From NCBI GenBank assembly GCA_020632955.1, contig JACKEO010000001.1, positions 394,001 to 458,000 on the forward strand: DNA of 64,000 bases, in the 5' to 3' direction. Positions 8,310 through 25,435 of the stretch are shown piece by piece. Within the stretch, counting starts at the first letter, position 1. Every line of letters begins with the position of its first letter. The position numbers were made by a program, and so were the translations under genes. Below the pieces are notes generated by a model, which saw only the letters and a list, made by a program, of their open reading frames with translations, was not told where the DNA came from and did no database searches. The stretch comes from Alphaproteobacteria bacterium (lineage in GTDB: Bacteria; Myxococcota_A; UBA796; GCA-2862545).

Positions 8310-8657
8310 GTGGCCTTCACCGACGACGAGCTCGCCCACATCGACGCCACCGTCGGCGCCCTCGTGCGACGGCGCCAGCCACCGGAGCACCTCCGGGACA
8401 AGCTGCGCCTCGAGGTGGAGATCGACGGGCACAAGGTCCGCATCGTGGAGGTTCGCCCCTCCTACCGGGACCCGACGCAGGAGACCCGTTCTGGCGTCGC
8501 ACAGTTCACGTACACGCGAACCCAGGACCGCTGGACGCTGCACTGGAAGCGAGCCGACGCCAAGTGGCACGCCTGGAAGCCCGCCAGCCACCTCGTGACG
8601 CTCCCCGCCCTGGTGCGGATCGTCGACGAGGACGCGCACGGCGGCTTCTGGGGCTGA
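8310..8657 (+). CDS. DUF3024 family protein
   Basis: 115 residues from GTG 8310. The run of charged strands with IVEVRPSYRDP, VAQFTYTRTQDRWTLHWKRADAKWH and a VDEDAHGGFWG end matches my memory of DUF3024, a small family of unknown function. It is divergent from AbiE pair 1 and shares its upstream region, so it may be a cargo gene of the same accessory patch. No catalytic residues are obvious; the Trp- and Arg-rich strands could bind a nucleic acid, but that is speculation. Confidence 0.7.
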   Translation: MAFTDDELAHIDATVGALVRRRQPPEHLRDKLRLEVEIDGHKVRIVEVRPSYRDPTQETRSGVAQFTYTRTQDRWTLHWKRADAKWHAWKPASHLVTLPALVRIVDEDAHGGFWG

Positions 8658-8779
8658 GCGCCGCACGGCATCTGCTCGACAACGGACGGGAGAACCTGAC
8701 GAAGCAAGGAGAGTCCAGGAGCGTCCTGCGGGAAAGGCAATCGCTCTGATCACCTTCCTTCTTCGTCGTTCGTCGGCGC

Positions 8780-8820
8780 GTCCCCGCTGGGGACATCCCC
8801 GGTCCAACCTACCGGACCGG
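8780..8820. other. two adjacent hairpins downstream of the DUF3024 gene
   Basis: GTCCCC-GCT-GGGGAC (8780-8794) is a perfect six-pair hairpin. It is followed by CCGGTCC-N8-GGACCGG (8799-8820), a perfect seven-pair hairpin. Neither is followed by a T run, so rho-independent termination is uncertain. The gene-free stretch 8658-8947 otherwise holds nothing I can identify. Confidence 0.35.
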
Positions 8821-8947
8821 CACGCCATCCCGGTCAAGTCTCATCCCGCCGCACGACGCCCCGCCGGCGCTGCAACGCCAGCCGCCCCTCATTGGCGCCC
8901 ACCAGCACGACCACGCTACCCCCCCTCCGCCCCCCGAGAGGCCGGAG

Positions 8948-9772
8948 ATGCAGACGACACAAGCCCTCGCGCTGGCCCTGGCCGCCCTCCCGGCCTGCAC
9001 GATCGAGGCGCAGACCGACCGCCTGCACGTCGTGGGGAACGGGCTGACCAGCTCGGAGGAGGAGGTGCAGACGCTGCTCGAGGTCGGGGAGGACCTGCTC
9101 ACCGCCATCGCGGCGCTGCACCCGGCAGACGTCGCCCTGGACGACGAGGTGCGGGTGGAGCTGCACGGCTGGTTCCGCTGGACCTCGCCCTACGTGGACG
9201 ACGAGGGCACCGTGCACCTGTGGCGCTTCTCCGAGTCGGAGGGCGGCTATCGGGCGATGTACGCCCACGAGCTGGTGCACGCCATCGCCTACGACGCCCT
9301 GGTGGCCCCGGCGCTCGACAGGTCGGCGTTCGCCGGCTTCTACCTGGAGGGCTGGGCCGAGTACGTCGCCCTCCTGGTCGACCCGGGCAAGACCGGGTTC
9401 TCGCTCTTCGGCTTCGACGAGGACGTGGTGGTGGGCCACTGGCTGACGCAGGGGGGGCCCACGCTGGCCGCGTACCGTGAGCGGCACGAGGAGCTGAACC
9501 TGCGCTGCCAGGGGCAGGCCTACATCCTGCGGGCGTCGTGGTTCCGCTACGTGGACGAGGTGCTGGGCCGCGAGGTCGTGCTGGACCTGGCGGCCGCACG
9601 CGAGGGCCTGGACCCCGACGCCGTGGAGCGCATGCTGGGGGCTCCCCTGGAGGAGGTCGACGCCGACTGGGAGGCCTGGGCGAGGGCCCGGTACGACGCA
9701 CACCCCGACGCCGAGGCGCAGGCAGCGGCCTACGAGGGGCGGATGGGCTGGTACGAGCCCTGCCTCGACTGA
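8948..9772 (+). CDS. HExxH metallopeptidase-like lipoprotein
   Basis: 274 residues. The N-terminus MQTTQALALALAALPAC is a short signal sequence ending at an imperfect lipobox (LPAC), so an envelope location is likely. The zinc motif HELVH is at 107-111, followed by YLEGWAEYVAL (E134 or E138), which suits the third ligand of a gluzincin-type (peptidase MA-like) domain. The C-terminal third is helical and acidic. Substrate unknown. It is convergent with the giant lipoprotein gene, only 16 bases away. Confidence 0.75.
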   Translation: MQTTQALALALAALPACTIEAQTDRLHVVGNGLTSSEEEVQTLLEVGEDLLTAIAALHPADVALDDEVRVELHGWFRWTSPYVDDEGTVHLWRFSESEGGYRAMYAHELVHAIAYDALVAPALDRSAFAGFYLEGWAEYVALLVDPGKTGFSLFGFDEDVVVGHWLTQGGPTLAAYRERHEELNLRCQGQAYILRASWFRYVDEVLGREVVLDLAAAREGLDPDAVERMLGAPLEEVDADWEAWARARYDAHPDAEAQAAAYEGRMGWYEPCLD

Positions 9773-9788
9773 CCGCGCCGCCCTCCCC

Positions 9789-17714
<7,926 letters not shown>

Positions 17715-17807
17715 GACGCGGACTCCGGGCGAGCCGCACACCCTACTGCACCCCCGCTCCCCACCCGTGTCCGCACGTGGCCGCTCGGTGGCCACCTGCG
17801 CGACACC

Positions 17808-18707
17808 TCAGGTCTCGTCCTGCCCGGTCCATGCGTCGAGCAGCGTCTCGAGATCCCGGAGGAGCGGCTGGATGGCCGGGCGATGACGCGTGGCCTGCGA
17901 GGTCACCAGCCACAGGGGCAGCTCGCACCCGACCACGTCGGGCAGGACCGGCACGCGATCATCTCCCGCCCAGCCGTCGCCGGGCAGCTCCACCGCCGGC
18001 ACGAAGGCCAGGCCCAGTCCCTGGCGGGCCGCCTCCCAGTTCGACACGTCGTCGCTGGACAACGCGGGTAGGACGGCGAGACGCCCCCCGTCCCACAGGG
18101 GCAGGTGCCCGGTCGACCCACCAGGCAGGACCGGCATGTAGAGCGGGTGCGCGGCGAGCGCGTCGACCGTGTCCGGCACGCCCGCGACCTCGGCGTAGAT
18201 CCGATGGGCGAACAGGCCGAAGCGGACCGTGGCCAGGCGTCGGGCGAGCCACGGACCCTCGGGCACCGACGGCGCCCACTGCAGCGCGAAGTCCCCCTCG
18301 GAGGCCAGCGAGGCCACCGGATCCCGCCGGTGCCGCACGTGCAGGCGAGACTCGGGGTGACGTGCCCGCAGGGCCGCGAAGGTGTGCACCGTGGCCACGG
18401 GGTGGACGCCGTTCGGCACGAGGACCGTGAGGCCGGTGCTGGGGTCGTGCACCTGGCGGGCCAGGTCGCGATGCAGGCGCTCGGCCTGCTCGAGCAGCTC
18501 CTCGGCGCGCGCCACCAGCTCGCGACCCGGCGGCGTGAGCACCAGATCCTGCCCGTGCAGCCGCACCAGCTCCGTGCCGAACGACGCCTCCAGCGCCGCC
18601 ACCCGACGCCTGAGGGTGGTGCGTGCGACGCCGGACCGGCGCGCGGCATCCAGCCAGGTGCCCGCGTCGGCCACGACGAGGAAGGCCCGGAGCTGATCGA
18701 GGTCCAC
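17808..18707 (-). CDS. LysR-family transcriptional regulator
   Basis: 299 residues from GTG 18707, preceded on the minus strand by GGGAGGA. The N-terminal winged HTH (DLDQLRAFLVVADAGTW ... RRSGVARTTLRRRVAALE) and the following LTPPGRELVARAEELLE linker helix are standard LysR features. The ligand-binding domain follows from about residue 90 (LTVLVPNGVHPVATV ... LGLAFVPAVEL). It lies on the same strand as, and 38 bases downstream of, the coiled-coil secreted protein gene, so it could be co-transcribed with it rather than with a divergent target. The effector is unknown. Confidence 0.88.
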   Translation of the reverse strand: MDLDQLRAFLVVADAGTWLDAARRSGVARTTLRRRVAALEASFGTELVRLHGQDLVLTPPGRELVARAEELLEQAERLHRDLARQVHDPSTGLTVLVPNGVHPVATVHTFAALRARHPESRLHVRHRRDPVASLASEGDFALQWAPSVPEGPWLARRLATVRFGLFAHRIYAEVAGVPDTVDALAAHPLYMPVLPGGSTGHLPLWDGGRLAVLPALSSDDVSNWEAARQGLGLAFVPAVELPGDGWAGDDRVPVLPDVVGCELPLWLVTSQATRHRPAIQPLLRDLETLLDAWTGQDET

Positions 18708-18745
18708 ACGTCCTCCCGGGCGGGTTGTACCGCGGCGGGCCCGAC

Positions 18746-20179
18746 CTACGGGTTCAGGTCGATCTTCGACCCCTTCACCGTGGTGCCCCCCGACGACGCG
18801 TACCCCCCACCGTACACGGCCTTGCTCACCGCCACGATGAAGTCCCCGGGGTCGTACAGCACCATGCCCGCCTCGGGCACGAAGCCCGGCGGCGGCTCGG
18901 GGCTCACCGCGCAGACCTGGACGGGGATGCCGCCCAGCGTGGCGGGCTTGTCGGGGGAGGCCAGGTCGTCGGCCGACCAGCAGAGCACGCCGGGGTCGTG
19001 GAACAGCGTGCCCACCTCGGCGATCGCCGCGCGGGCCTCGTCCTGGGTCCAGCCATGGCCGAAGCCCACCGCCGGCAGCAGCCCACCGGCCACCGCGCCC
19101 TCGGCGCTCGGGAGCACCTCGATCACCTGCCACCGCAGGTCCTTGGTGACCATGGTGGACACCAGCACCGGCTGCGGCGGCGCGCTCGCGGCGTCGAGCT
19201 TCGCGAGCTTGTCCTCCAGCTTGCGGATCACGTCGTCGATGCCGTCGACACGCCGCTCCAGCGTGGCCACCGCGGCGCGGGTGCCCGAGAGCTCCTTGGC
19301 GGTCTGCGCGATCGCCGCCCCCTGGCCGACGAGCTGGGCGTCCACCTTGCCGAGGGCCTCCTGGAGGGCCTGGAGGGTGGCGTCGTGCGCCTCGTCGTTG
19401 GCCAGCAGCTTGCCGTACGAGATCTGGAACTCGCCCTTCGCGAACTCGAGGTCGCCCTTGTTCTGGGCGACCAGGCCCGCCAGGCGACCGATCTTCGTGC
19501 CCCAGGACGACACCTCGTCGCCGACCAGGTCGAGCTCGGACTGCAGCGCGCCGATCGCCAGGTCCTGCTCCGCGTCCTTCGCGCGCGACTTGTGGTACTC
19601 GAAGTCCACCTTGCCCTTGAGCTGGGCGAGCTCGTCCCCCAGGTCGGTGACCTCGCTGCCGAAGGTGGCGAGGTCGCCGCCGAGGATCTCGAGCGCGCTC
19701 CCGTGCGCGCCCACCTCGACGGCCAGCGAGGCCACCTCGTCCTGCAGCGCGCCGAGCTCGCGGCCCTGCCTGGCGGTCTGCTCGCCCAGCGCCTCGAGCT
19801 CGATCTTGCCGCTGATCTGCTCGAGCTTGTTCTGCTTCACCTGCGCCGTGAGCTCGACCACGGTGTCGCTCACCAGCGACAGGGAGTCGTGCAGGAACTC
19901 CAGCACCGACGCGGTGGCCTGGTCGACCGAGCCCCGCACGAAGTCCGACACCTCGGCGGCGAGGGCCCGGATGCGCGCGGCGCCGGACTCCGCTCGACGC
20001 GCAGCCTCGGCCTCGAGACGACGCGCCTCGAGGGCGGCCTCCCGCTCGGCCCGGGCCTCCTCGATCCACGAGGCCCGCTGCACGGCGCCGTCGTCCACCT
20101 CGACGTCCTGGGCGAAGGCCGGGGAGAACCCGCACAACGCGATGGCCGGAAGGCCGATCCGACCCACGATCCCGTTCAT
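18746..20179 (-). CDS. secreted coiled-coil protein of unknown family
   Basis: 477 residues. MNGIVGRIGLPAIALCGFSPAFAQD is a Sec signal peptide with an AFA-QD cleavage site. Residues ~30-350 are almost continuous heptad-like helix (IEEARAEREAALEARRLEAEAARR; repeated LGxxxAxxGxELGALQDEV patterns), predicting a long periplasmic or surface coiled coil. The last ~115 residues form a compact domain (RWQVIEVLP, GFGHGWTQDEARAAIAEVG, two Cys) possibly like a small ligand-binding cap. It starts behind GGAGGG. I do not recognise the family; tail-fibre-like or envelope-spacer roles are both possible. The divergent methyltransferase gene begins 115 bases away. Confidence 0.8.
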   Translation of the reverse strand: MNGIVGRIGLPAIALCGFSPAFAQDVEVDDGAVQRASWIEEARAEREAALEARRLEAEAARRAESGAARIRALAAEVSDFVRGSVDQATASVLEFLHDSLSLVSDTVVELTAQVKQNKLEQISGKIELEALGEQTARQGRELGALQDEVASLAVEVGAHGSALEILGGDLATFGSEVTDLGDELAQLKGKVDFEYHKSRAKDAEQDLAIGALQSELDLVGDEVSSWGTKIGRLAGLVAQNKGDLEFAKGEFQISYGKLLANDEAHDATLQALQEALGKVDAQLVGQGAAIAQTAKELSGTRAAVATLERRVDGIDDVIRKLEDKLAKLDAASAPPQPVLVSTMVTKDLRWQVIEVLPSAEGAVAGGLLPAVGFGHGWTQDEARAAIAEVGTLFHDPGVLCWSADDLASPDKPATLGGIPVQVCAVSPEPPPGFVPEAGMVLYDPGDFIVAVSKAVYGGGYASSGGTTVKGSKIDLNP

Positions 20180-20293
20180 GATCCCTCCACGGGGTCGGCC
20201 ACGCGACGCACGCCGCGCACCACCCACCTCTCGGCCCGGCCCCTGTACTCCGCCCCATGGGGATCGCGAAGGCGCGCGGGCTATGGGCGCAAC

Positions 20294-21733
20294 ATGCCGG
20301 AAACCCCTGCGACCGCCTACGATGCGGTGCCCTACACCTCGCACGCCTACGAGCGCACCCAGCCCACCCGGCTCGCCGCCATGGCGCGCCTGTTCGGCGT
20401 CGAGGCGCCGGATCCGCGCACGGCCCGCGTGCTCGAGATCGGGTGTGGCCGCGGCGGCAACGTCGTCCCGATGGCCTCGGCCTCCCCCGAGGCGCGATTC
20501 GTCGGGCTCGACCTGTCGCGCGTGCAGGTGGACGAGGCGCAGGCGCTGGCCCGGCGCCTCGGGCTCACGAACCTCGACCTGCGCCACGCCGACATCCTCG
20601 ACGTGGACGACGCCTGGGGCTCCTTCGACTACGTCATCGCCCACGGCATCTGGTCGTGGGTGCCCGAGGCGGTGCGCGCCGCGATCCTCCAGCTCGTCCG
20701 CGACCGCCTCACGCCGCACGGCGTCGCCTACGTCAGCTACAACGTGCTCCCCGGCTGGCGCATGCGGGGCATGGTGGCCGACCTCATGCGCTACCACACC
20801 CGGCGCCTCACGGATCCGGCGGCGCGGGTGCACCACGCGCGCACCGTGCTGGAGTTCCTGGCGAAGGTGCGCGGCCCCGAGGTCCACACGCCCTACACCG
20901 ACGCGCTGCACGAGGAGTCGTCCACCCTGGCCGGCCTCCCCGACGCCTACCTGCTCCACGACCACCTGGGCGAGGTCAACCACGCCGTCTACGTCCACGA
21001 CTTCGTGCAGCAGGCCCAGGAGCACGGCCTCGCCTTCCTCTCGGAGGCCTCGCTGTCCGACATGATGCCGTCGGGCCTCGGCGCCGAGGCCACGGCCTTC
21101 CTGCAGCGCATCCCCGACCAGGTCGAGCGCGAGCAGTACCTCGACTTCCTCGTGAACCGCGCCTTCCGCGCCACGCTGCTGGTGCACGGCGAACGCACGA
21201 TCTCCCGCAGGCTGGGGCCCACCTCCCTCGGGGGCCTCCACCTGCAGTGCGCCGGCACCTTCACCACCGAGGGTCCCCTGGCCGACCCCACGGTGGCAGG
21301 CACCCTGGAGCTGGCCGGCCGCACCTCTCGGACCTCCGCGCCCATCGCCAAGGCGGCGATGCACCACCTCTGCGCACGGTGGCCCGCCTCGGTGCCGTTC
21401 GAGGAGCTGGTCGACGTCGCGCGCGCCGAGGTGGGCAGCACGCGCCCCGTGGCCGACGACCGCGCCGACGTGGGCGGCGTGCTCCTCCAGGGCGTCCTGC
21501 ACAGGCTGTTCCTGCTGCGCGCCGACCCCTCGCCGGCAGTGGCCGACACAGTGCCCGGCCGCCTGTTCCCTCCCGCCCGCCTGCAGATCGAGGACGGCGC
21601 CGACCTGGTGGTGAGCGCGCTCCACACCCACGTCCGCGTCGACCCCGACGACGCCCGCACCCTGCTCGACCTCGACCGCATCTCGCCCGCAGCCCGGGCT
21701 CGCGTGGCGCGGATGGGGCTGCTGGTGGCGTAG
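20294..21733 (+). CDS. class I SAM methyltransferase with methyltransferase-regulatory domain
   Basis: 479 residues from ATG 20294. The N-terminal Rossmann methyltransferase has the SAM loop VLEIGCGRGGNVVPMA (about residues 46-61), VGLDLSRVQVDEA (acidic ribose contact) and FDYVIAHGIWSWVP. The remaining ~270 residues match the MethyTransf_Reg (PF10119) arrangement with SYNVLPGWRMRGM after the catalytic domain, known from many gamma- and deltaproteobacterial proteins of unknown substrate. No membrane or secretion signal. It stands alone between divergent and toxin-antitoxin genes, so no pathway is suggested. Confidence 0.85.
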   Translation: MPETPATAYDAVPYTSHAYERTQPTRLAAMARLFGVEAPDPRTARVLEIGCGRGGNVVPMASASPEARFVGLDLSRVQVDEAQALARRLGLTNLDLRHADILDVDDAWGSFDYVIAHGIWSWVPEAVRAAILQLVRDRLTPHGVAYVSYNVLPGWRMRGMVADLMRYHTRRLTDPAARVHHARTVLEFLAKVRGPEVHTPYTDALHEESSTLAGLPDAYLLHDHLGEVNHAVYVHDFVQQAQEHGLAFLSEASLSDMMPSGLGAEATAFLQRIPDQVEREQYLDFLVNRAFRATLLVHGERTISRRLGPTSLGGLHLQCAGTFTTEGPLADPTVAGTLELAGRTSRTSAPIAKAAMHHLCARWPASVPFEELVDVARAEVGSTRPVADDRADVGGVLLQGVLHRLFLLRADPSPAVADTVPGRLFPPARLQIEDGADLVVSALHTHVRVDPDDARTLLDLDRISPAARARVARMGLLVA

Positions 21734-21765
21734 ACACGCCGACGCGCCAGACCTCATCCACCACA

Positions 21766-21792
21766 CGAAACTAAACCATCGGTTAAGTTTCG
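21766..21792. promoter_or_regulatory. palindromic operator of AbiE pair 2
   Basis: Twelve-base arms CGAAACTAAACC and GGTTAAGTTTCG (21766-21777 and 21781-21792) flank a 3-base spacer and match at 11 of 12 positions. The palindrome ends three bases before the antitoxin ATG at 21796, leaving no room for a ribosome site, so the transcript may be leaderless. Position and symmetry suit autorepression by the AbiEi protein. Confidence 0.65.
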
Positions 21793-21795
21793 CGC

Positions 21796-22362
21796 ATGAC
21801 CCTCTCCGCCCCATCCTGGACCGCGCTGTACCAGACGGCCGACCTGCAGGCTGGCCACGTCACCACCCGCCAGGCCGCCGACGCGGGCTATTCGCCGCAG
21901 CTGATCCACAAGCACCTCGCGTCAGGTCGGCTCGTGCGCGTCCACCGCGGCATCTACCGCCTGGTCCACTACCCTTCGTCCGATCTCGAGGACCTCGTGG
22001 TCCACTGGCTCTGGAGCGGCCACGAGGGGGTGCTGAGCCACGAGACGGCGCTGTTCCTGCACGAGCTGTCCGACGTGCTCCCTGACACCGTCACCATGAC
22101 GGTCCCCACGTCCTGGCGCCGACGTCGCCTCTCGGTCCCCGAGGGGCTTCGCCTTGAGTACGCCGACCTCGACGGGGTCGACCGCGCATGGCACGGACCG
22201 ATCCCGGTCACCACGCCGCTGCGCACGCTCGTCGATGTCCACGCTGCCTCGATCTCCCCCGAGCACGTCGAGCGCGCGGCTGCCGACGGCGTCGCACGCG
22301 GACTGTTCACCGAAGGCGAGGTCGGCGCCATCCTCGCCGCCGACCATGGGGCGCCGCGATGA
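21796..22362 (+). CDS. AbiEi-type antitoxin/regulator (pair 2)
   Basis: 188 residues. The N-terminal winged HTH (HVTTRQAADAGYSPQLIHKHLASGRLVRVHRGIYRL) is the type IV antitoxin DNA-binding domain, and LSHETALFLHELSD, VTMTVP and TPLRTLVDVHAA continue the AbiEi signature. It overlaps the toxin gene by ATGA. The palindrome at 21766-21792 should be its operator. The residues differ strongly from pair 1, so the two pairs are not a recent duplication. Confidence 0.88.
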   Translation: MTLSAPSWTALYQTADLQAGHVTTRQAADAGYSPQLIHKHLASGRLVRVHRGIYRLVHYPSSDLEDLVVHWLWSGHEGVLSHETALFLHELSDVLPDTVTMTVPTSWRRRRLSVPEGLRLEYADLDGVDRAWHGPIPVTTPLRTLVDVHAASISPEHVERAAADGVARGLFTEGEVGAILAADHGAPR

Positions 22363-23285
22363 GCAGGTACGCGCGTCCCCAGGCCTTCCGTGCAGCACTC
22401 GAGGAACGAATCCGGTCGCACACCCGCGTCACCGGTCGCAGCCACAACCGGTTCCGACTGCGCCTCGTGATGGACAGGTTCGCCGCACGGGTGGTCCAGG
22501 TGTTCGGCGACCACGTCGTGCTCAAGGGGGGCATGGTTCTCGAGCTTCGCCTGCAGGGGGCTCGATCCACCCGCGACCTCGATCTCCACCTGACAGCACC
22601 GTCCGCCGAGACGCTCGCGCACCTCCAGGAGGCCGGACGCAGGGACCTCGGGGACCACCTGACCTTCGAGGTGGTCCCCGACCCGCGCCACCCCACGATC
22701 GACGCGGAGGGAATGCGGTACGAGGGACTCCGCTTCCGGGTGCAGGCGAGACTCGGGGGCCTTCGCTACAGCGACCCGTTCGGCGTCGATGCCGCCTTCG
22801 CAGAGCCGATGACGGGCGATCCCGACGAGATCCGCGGGTCGGACTTCCTCGGCTTCGCCGGCATCGACGCGCCATCCCTGCGCGTGTACCCGGTCGAGAC
22901 CCACATCGCGGAGAAGCTCCACGCCTACACGATGCCGCGCTCCCGACCGAACTCCCGAGTCAAGGACCTCCCCGACATCGCACTGCTGGCACGAGCCCGC
23001 GCACTCGACGCGAGCGAGCTGCGCTACGCGCTCCGCCAGACGTTCGACCACCGAGGGATCCACCCGGTGCCTTCCCAGGTCCCCCCACCGGCGGAGGCGT
23101 GGCGCGTCCCGTACCGCCGCATGGCCGAGCAGGACCGGCTCCCCTGGTCCGACCTGGACGCCGTGCATCAGGCCGTCGCCAGCTTCCTGGACCCCGTGCT
23201 CGGCGGGGGGCGGGGGCGATGGACCGTCGAGACCTGGTCCTGGGACGACGAAGGAGACCGCGCGCGCCACGATGGCACGGCCTAG
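22359..23285 (+). CDS. AbiEii-type nucleotidyltransferase toxin (pair 2)
   Basis: 308 residues, start overlapping the antitoxin stop. Motifs: VLKGGMVLELRL, then STRDLDLHL with the two metal Asp, and later THIAEKLHAYTMP and NSRVKDLPDIALL, all as in PF08843. Expected to transfer nucleotides to an RNA target and stop growth when free of the antitoxin. The C-terminal 90 residues (HRGIHPVPSQVPPPAEAWR) are family-like. No mobile-element ends were seen around the pair. Confidence 0.88.
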   Translation: MSRYARPQAFRAALEERIRSHTRVTGRSHNRFRLRLVMDRFAARVVQVFGDHVVLKGGMVLELRLQGARSTRDLDLHLTAPSAETLAHLQEAGRRDLGDHLTFEVVPDPRHPTIDAEGMRYEGLRFRVQARLGGLRYSDPFGVDAAFAEPMTGDPDEIRGSDFLGFAGIDAPSLRVYPVETHIAEKLHAYTMPRSRPNSRVKDLPDIALLARARALDASELRYALRQTFDHRGIHPVPSQVPPPAEAWRVPYRRMAEQDRLPWSDLDAVHQAVASFLDPVLGGGRGRWTVETWSWDDEGDRARHDGTA

Positions 23286-23353
23286 GAAGGCGAAGCCCGA
23301 CCACCCCGCCGTCCAGTCCACATCCGCTCCCCCACTCCACCCCGGACCTCCCC

Positions 23354-24769
23354 ATGCCCCCCGACGACTGGTCCCGCCGCGACGTCCACCGCGCGCTGCT
23401 CGGCACCCTGGTCGCCGGGTGCGCCCCCCGGGGCAGCGCCACCGGCGACACCGACGTCCTCACCGACACCGACGGCCCCGCCGCCTCCGGCCGCCCCCGG
23501 GCCGTGATCCTCATCACCGCCGACGACCTGGGCTGGAAGGACGTGGGCGCCTACGGCCTCGACCTCGTGGCCACCCCGGCGCTCGACCGCCTCGTCGCCG
23601 AGGGCGCCACCTTCGACAGGGCCTTCGACGTCACGTCCACCTGCAGCTCCAGCCGCGCCACCTACGCCACCGGCCAGTACCCCCACACCCACGGCGTCAC
23701 CGGCCTCGTCCACCGCCACCCCGAGCTGTCGCTGCCCTCCTCGCGTCCCCACCTCGCCCGCAGCTTCCAGGACGCCGGCTGGGCCACGGCCCTGCAGGGC
23801 AAGTGGCACCTGTCGCAGACCGAGCAGCCCCAGGCCTTCGGCTACGACGAGCACCTCCCCACCGAGGTCGACCAGCTCATCCGCACCTCCGACGCCGCGC
23901 GGGCCTTCCTCGAGCAGCACCGCGACGGCGGCTTCTTCCTCGAGCTGAACTTCATGCAGACCCACCGCATCCCGCTGGTGGAGACGCTGCCGCAGGAGCC
24001 CGGCTTCGAGGTGGACGAAGGCATCGCCTCGCCCCCGGCGTGGTGGGGCCTGCCCGACCTGCCCGCCGTGCGCACCGAGGTGGCCGGGTACATGAGTCGC
24101 CTGGCCTGGATGGACGCCCTCATCGGCGAGGTGCTCGACGCGCTCGACGACCTCGGCCTCGCCGACGACACCCTCGTCGCCTTCGTCTCCGACAACGGCC
24201 CGCCCTTCGCGGGGCTGAAGCTCACGCTCTACGACCGGGGCACGGGCACGCCGCTGATGTTCCGCTGGCCCGCCGGCCTCACGCCCCAGCGCACCGACGC
24301 CCTCTGGAGCTCGGTGGACCTCGCCCCCACCCTCCTCGACCTGGCCGGCCTGCCCCCGCTGGAGGGTGCCCAGGGCCGGTCGTGGCGGCCCTTCCTCGAG
24401 GAGGGCGGCCCGTTCGCGCTGCCCGAGGCGATCTTCTCCGAGATGGAGCAGCACGGCGGTCCCCTCCCCGCCCGGGCGGTGCGCACCGCCACCCACAAGT
24501 ACGTGGTGAACCTGTCCGACAAGCCCTGGGGAGGCGCGGGCCAGGGCTGGAAGGACGAGGTGATGGACCTGCCCGGCCAGACCTGGGACGAGCCCCGACC
24601 GCGCGAGGAGCTCTACGACCTCACGGCCGACCCGCTGGAGCGCACCAACCTCGTGGACGATCCGGGGAGCTCCGCCGTGCTGGCCGACCTGCGGGCGCGG
24701 CTGGCGGCGCACCTGGCGGCCAGCGAGGACCCGCGGGCGGGTGACGTGGCGGCCCGGCAGGCGGGGTGA
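23354..24769 (+). CDS. type I sulfatase, probable Tat lipoprotein
   Basis: 471 residues. The N-terminus carries SRRDVHRALLGTLVAGC: a twin-arginine-like motif followed by a lipobox (VAGC), then a Thr/Asp linker. The alkaline-phosphatase fold starts with ILITADDLGWKDVG (paired metal Asp). The sulfatase signature is CSSSRATYATG with C97 as the residue converted to formylglycine. Further hallmarks are LQGKWHLS and VSDNGPPF (second metal Asp/Asn). It should hydrolyse sulfate esters of a glycan or small molecule outside the cytoplasmic membrane, and needs a formylglycine-generating enzyme that is not in this window. It starts 68 bases after the toxin gene, so it is probably a separate unit. Confidence 0.87.
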   Translation: MPPDDWSRRDVHRALLGTLVAGCAPRGSATGDTDVLTDTDGPAASGRPRAVILITADDLGWKDVGAYGLDLVATPALDRLVAEGATFDRAFDVTSTCSSSRATYATGQYPHTHGVTGLVHRHPELSLPSSRPHLARSFQDAGWATALQGKWHLSQTEQPQAFGYDEHLPTEVDQLIRTSDAARAFLEQHRDGGFFLELNFMQTHRIPLVETLPQEPGFEVDEGIASPPAWWGLPDLPAVRTEVAGYMSRLAWMDALIGEVLDALDDLGLADDTLVAFVSDNGPPFAGLKLTLYDRGTGTPLMFRWPAGLTPQRTDALWSSVDLAPTLLDLAGLPPLEGAQGRSWRPFLEEGGPFALPEAIFSEMEQHGGPLPARAVRTATHKYVVNLSDKPWGGAGQGWKDEVMDLPGQTWDEPRPREELYDLTADPLERTNLVDDPGSSAVLADLRARLAAHLAASEDPRAGDVAARQAG

Positions 24770-24803
24770 GCTGCGTTCGCGCGGCACCTCGACCGCGCGC
24801 GCC

Positions 24804-25397
24804 TCACGCCGCGGCCTTCCTGCCGTGGAGGGTGTAGGCCCAGCGCCACCCCAGCGGCGCGGACGGCACGAAGCCGTGGGCGCGCAGCTTGTCGGCCACC
24901 GCCTCCGCCGACTCGAAGTCCGGGTCGGGGTGGTGCTCGGTGATCGCGATCACGCCGTCGTCCTTCAGCACCCGGTGGGCTTCCTCGAGGAAGGCCGCCT
25001 GGTCCGCGATCTCGCCGAAGACCGTCACGAGGAAGACGGCGTCGAGACAGGCATCGTCGAACGGGAGCGCGGTGCCTGCCGCCACCTGCAGGCGGGCGTT
25101 GTCGATGCCCGCCGCCTCCAGCCGACGGGCGCACTTCGCGAGCATCTCGGGCTGCAGGTCGAGCAGGGTCAACGTGCCCTGCGGCACCTTCCTGGCGGCG
25201 GCCACGCTGTAGTGCCCCGAGCCCGGACCGACCTCGAGCACGTGCGCGTCCGGCCCCACCGGCAGCCGCTCGGCGACCGTGCTCGGCGGCATGATCCATC
25301 CCCGACCGGGCAGGTCGAGGATCCAGCTCATCTCGTGGGGGAAGACCCCCACCCCGAAGGCGCGACGCAGGATGCCGACGTGGCGGGAGAGGTCCAT
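24804..25397 (-). CDS. class I SAM-dependent methyltransferase
   Basis: 197 residues from ATG 25397 behind AGGAG. The SAM loop is VLEVGPGSGHYSVAAARKV (about residues 53-71), followed by LTLLDLQPEMLAKCARRL, ALPFDDACLDAVFLVTVFGEI and EAHRVLKDDGVIAITEHHPD, in the Methyltransf_11 (UbiE-like) style. The start segment GVFPHEMSWILDLPGRGWIMPP is typical of small-molecule or lipid methyltransferases of this group. It lies 38 bases downstream of the propeller lipoprotein gene on the same strand. Substrate unknown. Confidence 0.85.
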   Translation of the reverse strand: MDLSRHVGILRRAFGVGVFPHEMSWILDLPGRGWIMPPSTVAERLPVGPDAHVLEVGPGSGHYSVAAARKVPQGTLTLLDLQPEMLAKCARRLEAAGIDNARLQVAAGTALPFDDACLDAVFLVTVFGEIADQAAFLEEAHRVLKDDGVIAITEHHPDPDFESAEAVADKLRAHGFVPSAPLGWRWAYTLHGRKAAA

Positions 25398-25435
25398 GGC
25401 GCGCTCCTGGGGGCCCCCGGAAGGCCGCGTCGGCT

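Noticed and set aside
24613..25299. Overlapping minus-strand frame across the sulfatase 3' end and methyltransferase
   Set aside because: It is Gly/Arg/Ala-rich without motifs and conflicts with two well-supported genes.
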